A DNA stretch of 64,000 nt, taken from assembly GCF_022458985.1 (NCBI RefSeq), contig NC_061782.1, positions 10,185,672 to 10,249,671 of the forward strand. Reading direction: 5' to 3'. Every line of letters begins with the position of its first letter. The first letter of the stretch is position 1. The notes beneath the pieces are model-generated. The model was not told the DNA's origin and made no database searches. It saw nothing but the letters and a program-made list of their open reading frames with translations. This DNA comes from Mugil cephalus (lineage: Eukaryota > Chordata > Actinopteri > Mugiliformes > Mugilidae). The position numbers were made by a program, and so were the translations under genes. Of this stretch, positions 12,263-25,327 are shown piece after piece.

Positions 12263-15200
12263 TCATTGATCGGAGTTTTCTATGTAGTTTCTCCACAACT
12301 TAATCCCACAGTCAATTATCTGAAGAGAGAGAGAGCAAATGTTTTATACACAAACAATATGATCAATTTAAAAAAAAAAAAAAAAAAAAAAAGATGAAAG
12401 AATCCACTTTGTGAAATTGTTTTACTTCTACACCCTTTTGTCGAAACACATCTTCAATGGATAAGGGATCAGGTGTTTTCCGACAGCTTGTTGCTGTGTC
12501 CCGAACCAGAGCCTCAAAACATTGATGGCTGCCAAGAAAATACCCACACATGCACAATACCAAGTGATTATAACTTTTGTTTGTTGGTCTTCACCAAACA
12601 ACTACAGAGAAAGAAAAAAAAAATAAGATTTTGGTATTTGTTTTCTTCTACCTGGCCGAGGTCACTCTGCTTGGTGAACAGGAAGATCTGTGATTCTGGA
12701 CACTTTTCGGTTGTATCATAGAACAGGGAGGGAGCTGGCTGCTTTGGTTTCTCTCCTTTTTGGATTCAATAGCTGGAAGGACCTAGGAAGTAACAGGAAA
12801 GGGAAAAAACACTGCGATTTAGAACTCATGACGTGATTTATATGAAGAGAAGCCTCATCATTCTGGTAATACTGTTGCTATAGAGGCTCCGAAAAAAACA
12901 AGGAATAAAAAACAAAACACTAAAAGCAGATGACAGCTACGTGCTAGCTTCCGTGGAGCTCTGTGGTGTTGTGTTGTGGCTGGTTTGTGTTACTAACCAA
13001 GTCTTGGACGCCTCCTTCCTCCTGCCAGCACAGTGAGTCTGTCTCTCTGTCCAGCAGTCTGGACCAGAGTTCACAGCAAGCAGAGAAAAACAAACCCAAA
13101 GAGCAGTTGAAAAAGACTTCTTTAATACACTGCTGATCTTCTGTCTTCTCATTGGTTCTGAATGTCAGTGAATAAAATATTAACATTAACCATTTATTGT
13201 TTCTGAATCACCAACCTTTGGGCAGATGCCATGTTGGATAAAGACAGCTCGTACATTTTTCTTAGGCGCCTCAAGTAAATCTCTGCCTTCCTGCTCTTCT
13301 CAGGAATCTCAGGTATTTTCTAGTTTGAGAAACAGTACTGAACAGTAACATCTACCTTGATTGTCCTGTGCTACACATTCTAACAAGGAGACAACACTAA
13401 TTAATTAATCGCCGACTTACCAAATCAGGCATCTTGCTCTGGAAGTTCCTCATAAAGTTAGGCTGTAGGGTTGCAAATATGGGGGCTTTCATCTGTGGGT
13501 GGCACATTTTACATTTATGTATCATATCCCTGCCAATTAATCATTTTTTAATTTAAAAAAGATACATTCCCCTGAATAAGAGCTGAGGTAGCCGTGGCGT
13601 AAAAGTCAGAGGTGTCACGGCCAGCGTCATTTCCCACAGTCCTAGTGTCCCATTTGTCGCCTACTTTTTCTCATCCAACACCCCACCCAGCGCTAAGAGT
13701 CACACCAGGCCACTTCCTGCGGGTCTGCAGCACCGGGAATTAACATTATTGATCTATATGGTGCTATAGACCCCCCCACCCCAAAAAAAGGTTAAAATGC
13801 AGGTACAACTCAAATAAAGCTCAGAGAACACACTGGAGCTTGTATTGACTCAAAGCTTAAGGAACTTTAACTGTTGTCTATGTTTTAAACCATTTCTCTA
13901 TAAATCACTGCTTCTCTTTCTTTCCCTTCTCTACCACTAGTTTCTATTTCACGCTGTCTGAAAATCAAGTTAAACAGACACAAACTTTCGAAAGTTAGGA
14001 TAAAGCTGCACATTATTACTTTAAAAAATACCTTCCACTCAGCAACGAATTATCATTATTATCAGTATTTTCATTATGGTTTAATAGGGTACCATGAACA
14101 AGCTTCTCATGTGGTCACATAAAAAACTACATATAATTTGTAGTAAGTGAGCTACGAATATGGAAACATTTCATTTAATCTTAAAATATGGGGGATTAGA
14201 AAACGGAAAAACGTAAGCATACAATGTGTGATCCTTTTATAATTTATTTGTAACTGTTTACCCCTGTATATTGTGAATACTAGTGCAATATTTGTTTTTT
14301 TTATGCACTTGTCCTGGTATTTGATGTAGAACAGGTTTTCCTCCGGTTTTATTCAATCACTTTGTCATTGTCATTGCACAAAGAAATTGAAGTAGCAGTT
14401 CTTCATTTAAAAAGTGCTGTAGCTATAAATATAAAAACGAGATAAGAATACTATAAACAAAACAAACAAACAAAAACAATATGCAACAAGGTAGGAAAAA
14501 TAATACACACTATGCTACTACTAACAAAATAAAGACACACAGAAATATTGTGCATAGTATTGTTTCCAGTGGCTACAGTTTATATATATTTTATATTACT
14601 TTTATTCTTTTTATATTTGACTCTGTCACGTTGCAGCTATCACTTAATAGAATGAACAGCAACAAAACAATTTATACGGTAAAATGTGTCTACCAATGGA
14701 AGTCTATCCATTGGACTAAATCGTATCAACACGTATTAACACAGCTGATACTCTCCAGCATGCAGTGGGTCTCAGTACCGAGCTGCGGTGAGAAACGCTC
14801 CCGCATGTCTGCTGACTTTGACCAGTCACTGTTTGCCTTCCGCCGCTCTCCCTCCAGCCAGCCTCATCCTCTGTTTGCATAGGCCCATTTTGACACAGAG
14901 GTGAGAGAAAAGATGAGTCCCTGCATGCTTGCCCGTATATGCTCATCCCCAGCACAGGAGCATAACCTCGTCTCCAGTGGTCCCACTTGCCCGAGTTTCT
15001 TAAGCAGCCATCTCTGTGAACAGTTGAAATGAAGTTCTCTGTCTCATCTAACTCCTGGTTGTTTTTATCTACCTTATTATGAAAAAAATATATATGTAAC
15101 TTAATCAGTGAATTTATTTTTTTCTTTTGTGTGTGTGTGTGTGTGTGTGTTTGGAGGTAATGAGCATAAGATATGGAGCTATCAGAGGGTTAGCTTAGCT

Positions 15201-18200
15201 TAGCATAACGACACGGACACATGACAACATCATCCTACCTGCAAGCTCATGAATTACATTTGTTGTGTAGTCTTTTTTTAATCGATACACAAGCTAAAGT
15301 GTAAAATTATCAACTCTGAGTTTGTGTAAAGGTCTTTCCATTATACCTTGTGGTTGCCAGGCAGCCAGTGGATGCTCCCGGTTAAACCTAAATCTTAAAT
15401 TCTGTGTCTAACCTAAGAAACCTAGCTGTATGATGAGGTTAGCTAAAACCTACTTCACAAATATAAAAGTGGTATCGTATTCTCTTCAAAACTTAGGAGT
15501 AACATGTCAAACTAGACCAGGGAATGGACATGAGTTCCCTCTCACCGGCCTCGTTAGGTGAGATTACCGCCTCTGTGTTCATCACACTAACCTTGAGAAA
15601 AGTTTGCTCAGGTTCATCCGTCTCCTGGCTGCCGTCAGAGATCAGCTCAGCCGAAGTCTCCTCAGCAGAAGACGCCTTCCCTAATAACCTAGACACACAG
15701 ACATACAGTACATTTTAATGAGTCCATCCTGCACATAGCTGGAGGAGCTACGGGGAGCTGCTTTTACAAAGGTGCAAAAACATCTTTCAACATCGCCTGG
15801 TCAACTTGCTCTCTGTGATGTGTGACCTGCACACAAAATCTTGTGTTGTTAATATATTCCTAATGGTGTGCTAGTTCTCAAGGGTACGCATATGCGGAGC
15901 AGCTCACACCCGATAACACTGCACACTCGGGTGACAACACACTTTGTCTGCTGGGTGCAAACTGGCTCCGGGGAGGACTCCTGAGCAAGGCAGCGTTTAC
16001 TCACAGGACAGTGCAGCAGCTAACAGATCTATACAAACCCCACAAGCTGCACAAGATACAGGTGGAGGAATGAGGATGCGGACCGGTGCACTTACACAGT
16101 ATACGTACAACATCGGTGCTCATATGTCACATGTAGCAGAAGCAGCAGGTTCCTTCAAAATAAAGGCAACTACTCTGCTGTGTACATTTTCCACTCATTG
16201 AGGTCAGTTTATAGTAATAGACATGGTATGTTCTGGTCAATCTAATTTTGCAGACCTGTACTTGTGAAATTCAACATGTTGAAGAGACCATGACCAGAGG
16301 GCCACAAAGAGAGTAAGTTACTGCATCAACTGTCCAATAAATCATAGCAGTTAATAACAAACGTATAAATAACAGGTAGGATGATGAACTGGCGCATTAT
16401 TTTAAAACATATCCACAGACTTTGTCGGCTCCATATTTTGCCTTTAGCTCTAATTGCTTTTATTTTGGGTATTTCTCATGCATGTGGGGAATGTGCCTAT
16501 GGCACAGTCAGGCTGTGGGGGCAGGAGGGGGCCGCTGTCTCGCCATGTTTGTCTGTGGAGCGATGAGATTTCACACAGATGGAGAACTTGTCAGTTCAGC
16601 CCTTCACTCGCCTTCTTACCAGGCTCCTAATGTCCCCGAGCTAATGTGCCGTTTCACGGCGGCAGCCTCGTACTAACATCGTGCATGCTCCTACTAGACT
16701 GAGTTTGTCCCCAGTTAAGAACAAGGCTGACAGCAGCCGACACTCTTCTGTTATACGTTCACGACATGCCAACACAAAGGAGGCTGCGGGTAATGTGAGC
16801 AGGGTCGGAAATTCAAAATTAGATTCAGATTAATAGTTTAACAGTTTGCACTTCTGTGTGGTAAAAAGTTACAACAAGGAAAAGACATTTCTTATGTAAA
16901 ATGTCATTGCTCTAAGTATATTCAAGACATTAGCACATCAAGGAATGATTGATTATTAGCTGCTTGTGTACTTGAGACATAAAATTAAAATGCCCAACTT
17001 TTTATTTTAATGTTAAACTTAGTTTAACAGCTTCAAATATGAAATGTGAGCTGACATTAGGAGAGGAAACAAGCTGGTAGTGTCAGGTGAATTGAAAGTC
17101 CAGATAGAATTTGTGCATAATTTTAAAAAGCAAAGAAAATCCAACCACGATCAGTTACTTTAAAAAAGTAGAGGATACAGAAGACGAGAAACGTCATCTA
17201 CAGGATTAAAATGTGATTTGTGATGATAGGGTTAAAATGTATTCCTTAATTTTGAAATAGCAGTTAAAATCAAAGTGCTAAAATACTTTAAAATAAGTTT
17301 AAGGTGAAGTGAAAGTTCTCACATTTGAAAGATTAAAGTACGCAGTGTTTAAGCTAAAAGATAATGTGTTAGCTCAAGTGTGAGCAAAACCTTCAACGAG
17401 GTTTCTTCAAACTAAACTGTTACTTGTGTAGCTTTGAGTGGGGCCGCAGCACGATTTAAAGTCTAACAGGCTCTCAGATTATCTCTGCCACTTTCGTTAA
17501 ATGGAGTGGTGTTTGCCTGGAAGCCCATAAAGCTTTAAAAGAGACGAAACTCTCCAAACAGCTCAACATCTGCTCGCTGTGCTGGCATGAAGTGACACCA
17601 CCAGCCCAAGTGGTACATCGCTTTTGTAGTGGACATAATTACAACATTTTCCCCTGGATGATGTTTGTAGGAGCCGGGGCGGCCGTCAGAGGAGCAGAAT
17701 TTCCACGGCGGAGGGGTCAGGCTGTGTTTGGTCATCTCACTTCTACGTGAGTAATCAGCTCTCTCCTCCAGGAGGGTCCATGCTAAACAAGCATCCAGCG
17801 GAGACGCTGTTTGTTCTTGAAGGTAGTGCAAACAAAGACCCAGCGTACTCTGTGCAGCTGGGGAACATCTCTCTCCGTCATAACACACGCTGTATCTTGG
17901 AAACATAAAACCTCACACATATTGGTCCTCAGCTATAGAAGGCACACTGTGAGCGCTGACGAATCATTTGCAGCAGCAGATAAATAAGATTAGGTAGTCT
18001 CGACCTGGAATGAGAAGCGGGATCCTCGTGTCTTTTCCCGAGATGGTTCTCTGACATCTTGAAGTGCGTCATGAGATCGGAGGCGGATTTGCTTTCGAGC
18101 ACTGCAAACACACACAAACGGTCACATCTACCATTCTTTAATAACATATCTAGAAAGAAGAGGAGAAGTATTTATGTGAAAACAAAAGACTCAACTCTTT

Positions 18201-21200
18201 TTCCTGACCTCCAGTAGACTTTTCTGGAGCTGTGATGGGCAACTGTTGAACTTGATGCACCTGTAAAAGTCCTCTAAGTCGTGGTGGGTTTTCAGGTGCC
18301 CACACTTGGCCAACTGCTGCTGGATGTCATATATCTAAGAGAGGACGCAAATTAATCAAACTGTGTGTTAAACTTGTCACGAGGGGCGAAGAAGAAGAAG
18401 AGGAAGGATGACATTTGTCGTAATACTTTCTGTTTCTGCGCCGAACGCACCAGGTAGTAGCTGGTTTTGGGGAGGGACGTCAGGTGTGAGTCATTGCGCT
18501 GCAGCTCACAGGAGGCCGACTTCTTTTGTTTCTGAGCAAAGACAAGACAAGATGGAGGCAGACAGACAGTCAGAGAAGGACAGAGACGGAGAGTTGTGGG
18601 AATAAAGATTTAAAGTGAGACTCCCTTGTTTCAGGGGCTGGGAAACAGAGCACACAGAACAAATGAGAAGTAAACACGCAGCCACAGGAAGCCATTAACT
18701 GCTGCAGGGACCAATTAGGCCCCAGCAGGTGTTCTTGTCTTTGCCTGCTTTGGCCCGGCCTCACCTCCACGTCTGACAGAGCCTCGATCTAAGCTGAGGA
18801 AACAACGGGTAGTTTCATTTGCTCAGCAATTTGAAGCAAAAGGATTCTTATACTGGAGGGCCTCTAAAGTCCTTTATTGTGCTCTCTTTGCCCCCACCCC
18901 TCCCCTCCCTCAACCCAAGTGCAAGTCATTAGAGAAGACAATTACATCCTCCTCAAAAAGCTCAGCTTTTATGGGGTGGGGTGGGGATAAGACAGGATCT
19001 CTGCCTCTCTGAAGAGTATTGCTCTTTTCACACCCGGTCAGAAACGAGACGAGAGAGTCAAAATCAAAGTCAATCCTTGCAGCAACGGCTCACTGAAAAT
19101 TTTATTTTATTTTTTTTTTGTGAAGGAATGTATTGAAGACAGGAAAGGACTCAAATATTATATTCAACAAAATTTGTAATATTAAATGTGAAAAGTCACT
19201 TAAAATGATTCTGGTGTTAAACTTCAAAGCCGAAAAAATTAGACATCAAAAATCAGGACAAAGATTTCTAACATTTCCAATAAATAAACCAAAGCACATG
19301 AATTAACTCATTCCACACACTTGCTAATTACCTATCGAATCTCCTAAAATATTAATTTATTCTGCACTTTTAGCATTTGAGTGACGCATGCTGGTGTAAC
19401 AGCTCTCTACTTAACTGTGTTAGCTGACTAAACCAGTGTGCAGGATATTAAGACTTACAGGATCTGCTTGTTAACTGTAAGTATGTTAATGATATGCATG
19501 TCACTTCAAGGGTAAAAGAGAATGTGAAGGTGTTGTCGACAAAACACAGAGGCTTTGATTTAGCACTGTTGTGTATTAGGGCACAGACAGAGGGTGATGT
19601 AGTGGTGTAGGTGAGTGGTGGTGAATGGTAACAGCAAAAATGTTGAGTCCTTATAATAAAGTTTAGGTTTTCAGTGTCCCGGTTTAACACAAAAAAACTT
19701 TGAGCACTCTAAATATTTTAATGTAAATGTTTATGACATGCATCTTATTTATTAATTGCGTGTCTATGACGTGCATTTGTGAGACTTTGTAAGTCTGTTT
19801 AACACAAATAACTTTACAAATTCATTTTGGAAACAAGCAAACCGCATAATTACAACAGATACAAGTCAGAGGTTGCACTGTGTCTGTAAAACCACTGATG
19901 AAACAGTCTGGCCCATGGATGGAGGTTGTTGCTGACCCCTGCTGTTGAGTGTATATTATTTTTCAGTGACAGAAAATAATTTCATAGTGTTACCAGTTCA
20001 CTACATTCGCTAAATATCAGCTAAACTTGTTCTGAATTATTGTCTGGTTTTGCTCGACTTTCTCTTGATTGTAGATAAGTCCTCTGTGAACACGGTGTCA
20101 TGTGTGGTGTTCAATTATGGAATGGGTTACAGATAGATCTGAAGCAATGCAAATAAAAATATAATTCTTTATATGGATGAAACAGGAAGTATCACCCGAA
20201 ATTAAGAATAACTGCCTCACCTTGTTGGTTGTTGTTGTGATTTTTGTTGAATCACTAAAGTAAAAACTGTTTTCCTTTTGTAAAATATGGAAGGATTCAA
20301 GTTAAACAATGGATGGAGAAGGGGTGGGACTTCCTTTTCGAATATGTTGCATGTTTCTTTTGAATATATTCAAAATAAATAAAGCTTTAATCTAAATAAA
20401 CTACGTCAAATGATATTAGGATAGTTGGGTAGTTTAATTTCAGTCACATTGCCCCAAATTTATTTAGAGGAGACATCATGTTAACTCATTGGAAACAACT
20501 AAGAGAAAGAATAATCTTGAAAATGGAAGCAGAATGGTGGAAGAATATCAGGGACAGAAAGTTTATTGCATAAATTATATATATTATAATAAATAAACCT
20601 TTCTTTCATTTGAATTAGATGTGGACGTGAAGATGGAATGATTTACCTGTTTGGTATCATTCTCTGACTTTGCTCTGGCGGTTTCATTTCTCTGCTGCAG
20701 CTGCAGTCTCTGTGAATGGACCTTGTCTTTGAGCAAGGCAGCGTAGCGCTGGTACAGAGCATCTCTGAGTCGATGCATGTTCCTGTACGCCTCTAGATGG
20801 CGCTGTAGGACAAATAAATGAAAATGAAGGCCACCAACTAAAGGGAAATGTGTTCAAAAGTGGGTCACCTGAGCATGTGGGCAGGGATCACTTTTTCTTT
20901 TTTCTTTTTTTTTTTGCACTGACTACAATATATTGATCAAAGAACACACTCTGCAGACAGCAGATACGATAAGAAGTGTCTTGAAGATCACAGCATTGTT
21001 AGTACATTATTTATCAACCTTTTCCAGGAGTGCTTGACGCCAGGCGCTGGTCTCCGGGTCTGGGCCGCTGTCTTGAGCTGCCTTCCTCCTCCAGAGCTCT
21101 GCTTTGACTCCCTCCCCTGCCTGTCAACAGTGAAGACCTAATTTAGATGCTGTGGGAGTGAATCCGTCCTCTTGCCTGAAGATTAAAATAAGAATGCTTT

Positions 21201-21943
21201 TTTTTTTTTTGGTAATCCCTCTCAGCTGCCAAGAGCATCCTCCCACACATCAACCTGACATTGTGTGCTTGCAATGCACGCCCAGCAAATAAATAAATAA
21301 ATAAAATGTGTGCAGGAGGAATGTGCCCACCTTCTCTCCTACAAAGCCTTCACCTTATTCTGGAGCATGCCTTCCAGAAAGCTGTTTGGTAAAGCTATGA
21401 TCTGCTGTAAGTGTATATGGTTACTTCACTCTGGTCATAAAAGAAGCAAATGTTGCTCAGGGAAGTTTAAGGGTCAAATTTCAACAACTAAGAGTAACAG
21501 GAGAACATATAATATGAAAAGAATGTGAAATATGGTGCGTGATATGATATAAAAAGAAATGCAGCCTACACGCCAAAGTAGATTAGCTACACAGAAAAAC
21601 AAAACAAGGAGCTCCCTTTTTATAACCTTTAAATAAAGAATAAAGCGTGCTTGAGCTTTAACGGGAGGGTTGCACTCTCTGATCTAAGTCTTCACTGCGA
21701 GGTCCATGTGTTCCTGGGAAATGCCTCGCTCTTCACCGGCCGCCACTGAATGACCGCGTTACTAAAGTTTATGGGCCGAGTCCGTTCAGGAAGTGTCTGC
21801 TTTGTCCTTTCTCACAAAAGCTGCTGGAGAGACACAGGATTTATCAGTTCCGTTGCCACAGCGATGCCGTTGCGGCGCGGCGGAGGGGCCTGCAGTTCTT
21901 GTTGCGTGCAAAGTGTCGGTGACGGCGCTAAGGCAGCGTCCAT
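12263..21943 (-). CDS. Unrecognised 14-exon gene, about 453 residues, helical protein
   Basis: I do not recognise the family. Exons: 21943-21816, 21381-21354, 21120-21019, 20802-20647, 18531-18451, 18334-18209, 18101-18005, 15688-15592, 13492-13421, 13319-13216, 13058-12998, 12782-12652, 12528-12408, 12319-12263. All have AG/GT borders, and every junction keeps phase except 18209/18101, where one nucleotide is missing. The first exon starts MDAALAPSPTLCTQQELQA inside GC-rich DNA that looks like a promoter island. The middle is charged, helical and coiled-coil-like (LYQRYAALLKDKVHSQRLQL). Conserved-looking pieces follow: HLKTHHDLEDFYRCIKF, then ATLQPNFMRNFQSKMPDLKI, then AEIYLRRLRKMYELSLSN. 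A low-complexity linker precedes the C-terminal segment IIDCGIKLWRNYIENSDQ. There are no membrane spans or signal peptide, so a cytoplasmic or nuclear structural protein is likely. By size and chromosome region C6orf118 is a conceivable relative, but I have no sequence evidence. The two 5' exons are less certain than the rest. Confidence 0.75.
15128..15151. repeat. GT microsatellite
   Basis: (GT)12 in an intron of the unnamed gene. Confidence 0.9.
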
Positions 21944-24059
21944 CTGTGCCTCCTGCCACTGTAAATCAGCTAAAGGATAATGAAGCCGCCCTGCTGTACG
22001 ACGTCACTGATCTAAACTGGAGAGCCTGACTCTGCAGCGAGGTGGACGGGAGCCGGTTTTAGGCTCAGTCCAAAAAAGAAGGATGCCACTTGGATTAGTG
22101 TAAACAAACAAGAGCTGAGAAGAAAGACCAGCAGAGTGGTGGCGGACTTAACAACTCTTAATGACACAGGACAAATTGTTTCCATGTGTATCCAAGCCAA
22201 CCGCAACAGCCAGATTATGCTTCTTTAAATTCCACTTTTCTTTTTTTTTTCTTCTGATGAATACAAGCATTTCAGCTACTACGGACTAATAAAGCCTCCA
22301 TACCCCCCAGACACAGTCATGAATAGCTTGGATTCAGGCCTATGTCAGACAGCACACAGAGAGGCAACATGAACAAGGCCACAATTGAATCGACACAATA
22401 GAAGAGGATTACACAACTTTCAGTCACCGGGCCAGTTGATAATATCATTACAGGAGTCATGGAGAACCAAACGAGTCTTAGTACGCACTGTGTTACCTCA
22501 GCTGTGATCTCAGTCTGCACCACGCTGCAGTAAAGTCACTTATGACACGAAATTCTAACACCTATCCAGGATGAGATGCTTTACTTTGGCAGCTTGTTTT
22601 GTTCGCTTGCTTGACATAGATGAGAAAATCTGTAATGTCATGGAGCACAACATTTAATAACTTTCTCCTCGGACACGTATTTGGGACTCGGTTATTCAAC
22701 CTTTAATCCATTCATGAGTGAAATGCCATATTAGACAACAGAGGCACAAAATGGCAAACTCTCCCTATCTCATCGTGTGCTTTAAAAATACCTGTGTGTG
22801 GTGCAGATGTTTGCACGCCGACCTCATGGCAGATCCACCATCCAGGCAACCTTTGGTGAAAACAGTTCAGTCACTTAAATTATCGACTACTCCCAGTACA
22901 GAAAAGATTAACTGAATAAAAGGATTCCAAAGAACACTCTTACCTGAAGATGTAAAGTAGAGGTGATTTTTAAAAATATATCTTACCGGTTATTGACGTC
23001 TGAGCCCTTCAGACACTCTCTACTGTCTTAAACCTATTCAGACAAACTTCACCGTCCAAATTTGTACTTGCAGCTTTAAAGTGCACCACACTCTATGAGT
23101 AAAACTTCGGTTACCAAGTTACAGAGAACAATAAAACCATTACTGCAAGCAACCACCACGCTGTTACACACAAACACACATTTTAAATATGTTTTTGACT
23201 ATGCATAGATTTTGAATTTGTGTCCAAATCTTGCACGTGTTTGTTTTTTCGCATTAAAAACGTGGACAAGAGAAGTGAATAAAGACTTTATGGCCCAAAT
23301 TCTTTTTGATGCCTATGTTTGGTTTATTGTGTCGTGTCTTTGGCTTCAATTGGTGCCATTCCCGGATTTTTATGCCTCAGCTGAACACATTAAAGCCAAA
23401 TAAAAAACAAAACATTACTCTTGGTAGCTTAGCGAGTACCACAGGGGTATTGAAATATCAGGACTAACCTCTCCATTCAAAGTTAATCAAAGTTCAATCA
23501 ATCAGATTAAGCAGTGTGGATGAAAATATTAAACTATCAAGCTCTTGCTGCTGCGTGCATTGTTTAATTTGATATGACAAAAGTAAAGTAGTCTGGAGGT
23601 AATTTCTGAAGGGATCATGCACCTGGCCCCTACACTGGTCAACCCTGCTTAACAGGAAATCTAAGAAGCTTATACACTAATGCCCAGTGGCCCCAGGTAG
23701 CTACAGTCAACAAAGAGCTTTTAAAATTCTGTCTGGGAAACAGAAATGTAACAGAAATCTAAGTGACTGCATCTCAGAAGCAACACGTAACCGAATTACT
23801 CAACAGAAATCAGCTTTTGAAGGATTTAAAATGTTCAGAGACACTTGCGTAATTAGAAAAAAAAACACGTTTTTACTTCAAATGGCTTCAAATCATCATT
23901 AGAGAAAACATTTGACAGTACAAATATTTAGTCATTGTTAAATACTGTACATCACTGATATATCCCTACAAATGATAGGACCCTCTTATTAGAGGAAAGG
24001 GATACACAATTCAGTTTGGTTTTTAGTAGCGGGCGCACAGAAAGCCCTGGTGTTGACAG
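21944..24059. other. Intergenic region between the unnamed gene and prr18
   Basis: The first few hundred bases, next to the GC-rich first exon of the minus-strand gene, are probably its promoter. The remainder is AT-rich and I see no exon or repeat that I can name. A 28-nt piece at 22497-22524 with AG/GT borders was considered as an extra 5' exon but is unsupported. Confidence 0.45.
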
Positions 24060-24065
24060 TTTATT
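24060..24065 (-). terminator. Candidate poly(A) signal of prr18
   Basis: AATAAA on the minus strand, about 460 bp downstream of the prr18 stop codon. Confidence 0.4.
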
Positions 24066-24522
24066 GTTCTCCAGCACAAAGGAACGGTTTCGCGTCCCTT
24101 TACGCAAACCCCTCTGCCAGCACACAGGCGCCACACTGAAAACAAAAACCATGTGCAAAGAACGAGAATATTAAGGTATTTAACTGAAACTTGGAAACAT
24201 TAAATAGGCATTTCAGGATGAGGTTTCAGTTATGCTTTAAACTCTTAATTTTGTCGAGGCAAGTGAATGTCAAATTTTACCTTAATCCGATACAATTCAC
24301 ACATTTAACTTTCTTAAATAAGTGACATATTTATGCTAGTGACATCTTTATATATATATGTTCGCAATAAACTGACATTCCTCTGGAAACAAGCGGAATT
24401 CCTCGCCTCTTATGCAAACTTCGCATGACTCAAATTTAAGATGCCACTGCAGAAGGCCTACACATGTGCACACTTTACACCAGTCTCTCATTTGTTCAGT
24501 CCAAGTTTAAAAAATGAAGGTG

Positions 24523-25284
24523 TCAGCAGCCTTTAAGGTGCGGAAGTGCAGAAAGTTTGTCGACTTTTCCCAAAGCGGCGGCATTTTCGACCCCTTTCAG
24601 CCACTCTTTGCATTTCCTTACTACAGTCTCATCCACGTCTCCGTCCTCTTCCTCATACTCCACATCATCGTACTTGTACTGGTCATTCAGCAGAGATATT
24701 TTAACTATGGCCGTGATGTCCTGCTCGGCGCTCTCCGCTTTGACGGCAGAAGCGCAGCCCTTCGAGCCTCCGTGCGTCTTTTTGGATGGAAAAACTCGCC
24801 TGTGCCGAAAGTCCGCGGAGGCGCAACACTTCTGCTGCTTAGCCAGCATCTGCTTTTCTAGATTCCGCTTTTGGATGACAAGAATGGCTTCTGGTGTGAG
24901 ACTGAGGGTAAACTGAATCTCCTTCTTTACATCGTCTTTTCCGTGGAGGTGTCTGGCGGAGTCCATGGAACTGGAGCGCCTGACTCCTTCGGAGGAATCC
25001 TGAGGTTTGGGTACCGCCAGCCAGGAACACTTTCCCTGAGTCTCTTGCACAGAACTTGGCTTCTGAGCTGGGCTTTTATTTTTCTCTTGCTGCGATTTCC
25101 GTCCCAGATTCCTTAAATTCGCGGATGCCCATGACGTGGAGTGTTTCTCCTTATCGGACCCCCCTTTTTCCCCGGAAGATTTTTGCTCTGTCTGAGGAGG
25201 CACTCCGTTGGCTTTCTTTTTCCCAAACAGTTCCCTGCCCGGCGAGGAGATCCGCTGGTGGAGGCTGATGGGTGGAAAAGGCAT
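24523..25284 (-). CDS. prr18: Proline-rich protein 18
   Basis: A single uninterrupted exon of 253 codons. The N-terminal half is low-complexity (Ser, Lys, Gln, Pro). Two blocks match my memory of vertebrate PRR18: FTLSLTPEAILVIQKRNLEK near residues 125-144, and a C-terminal acidic block with DVEYEEEDGDVDETVVRKC followed by EWLKGVENAA and the end SALPHLKGC. The position between tbxt and sft2d1, on the same strand, equals the human order TBXT-PRR18-SFT2D1. PRR18 has no well-defined molecular function; in mammals it is expressed in oligodendrocyte-lineage cells, as I recall. The start ATG is the first in frame and begins MPFPPISLHQR, as expected. There is no signal peptide or membrane segment. 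Antisense open frames over this exon are shadows. Confidence 0.9.
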   Translation of the reverse strand: MPFPPISLHQRISSPGRELFGKKKANGVPPQTEQKSSGEKGGSDKEKHSTSWASANLRNLGRKSQQEKNKSPAQKPSSVQETQGKCSWLAVPKPQDSSEGVRRSSSMDSARHLHGKDDVKKEIQFTLSLTPEAILVIQKRNLEKQMLAKQQKCCASADFRHRRVFPSKKTHGGSKGCASAVKAESAEQDITAIVKISLLNDQYKYDDVEYEEEDGDVDETVVRKCKEWLKGVENAAALGKVDKLSALPHLKGC

Positions 25285-25300
25285 CTTTGTGGCTGGAAGT

Positions 25301-25327
25301 GATCAGGATCAGGATGAGGATCAGGAT
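25301..25327. repeat. Short GATCAG-type hexamer repeat in the prr18 5' flank
   Basis: About four and a half imperfect copies of a six-base unit, starting 17 bp upstream of the prr18 start codon and so probably within its 5' UTR. Confidence 0.7.

Noticed and set aside
22497-22524. Small AG/GT-bounded piece considered as a 5' exon of the unnamed gene
   Set aside because: The first exon at 21816-21943 plus the 28-nt exon at 21354-21381 provide an in-frame start with correct phases, so this piece is unnecessary.
24557-24916. Plus-strand open frames of 115-119 codons
   Set aside because: They lie exactly antisense to the conserved C-terminal half of prr18 and mirror its codon structure; no family similarity of their own.
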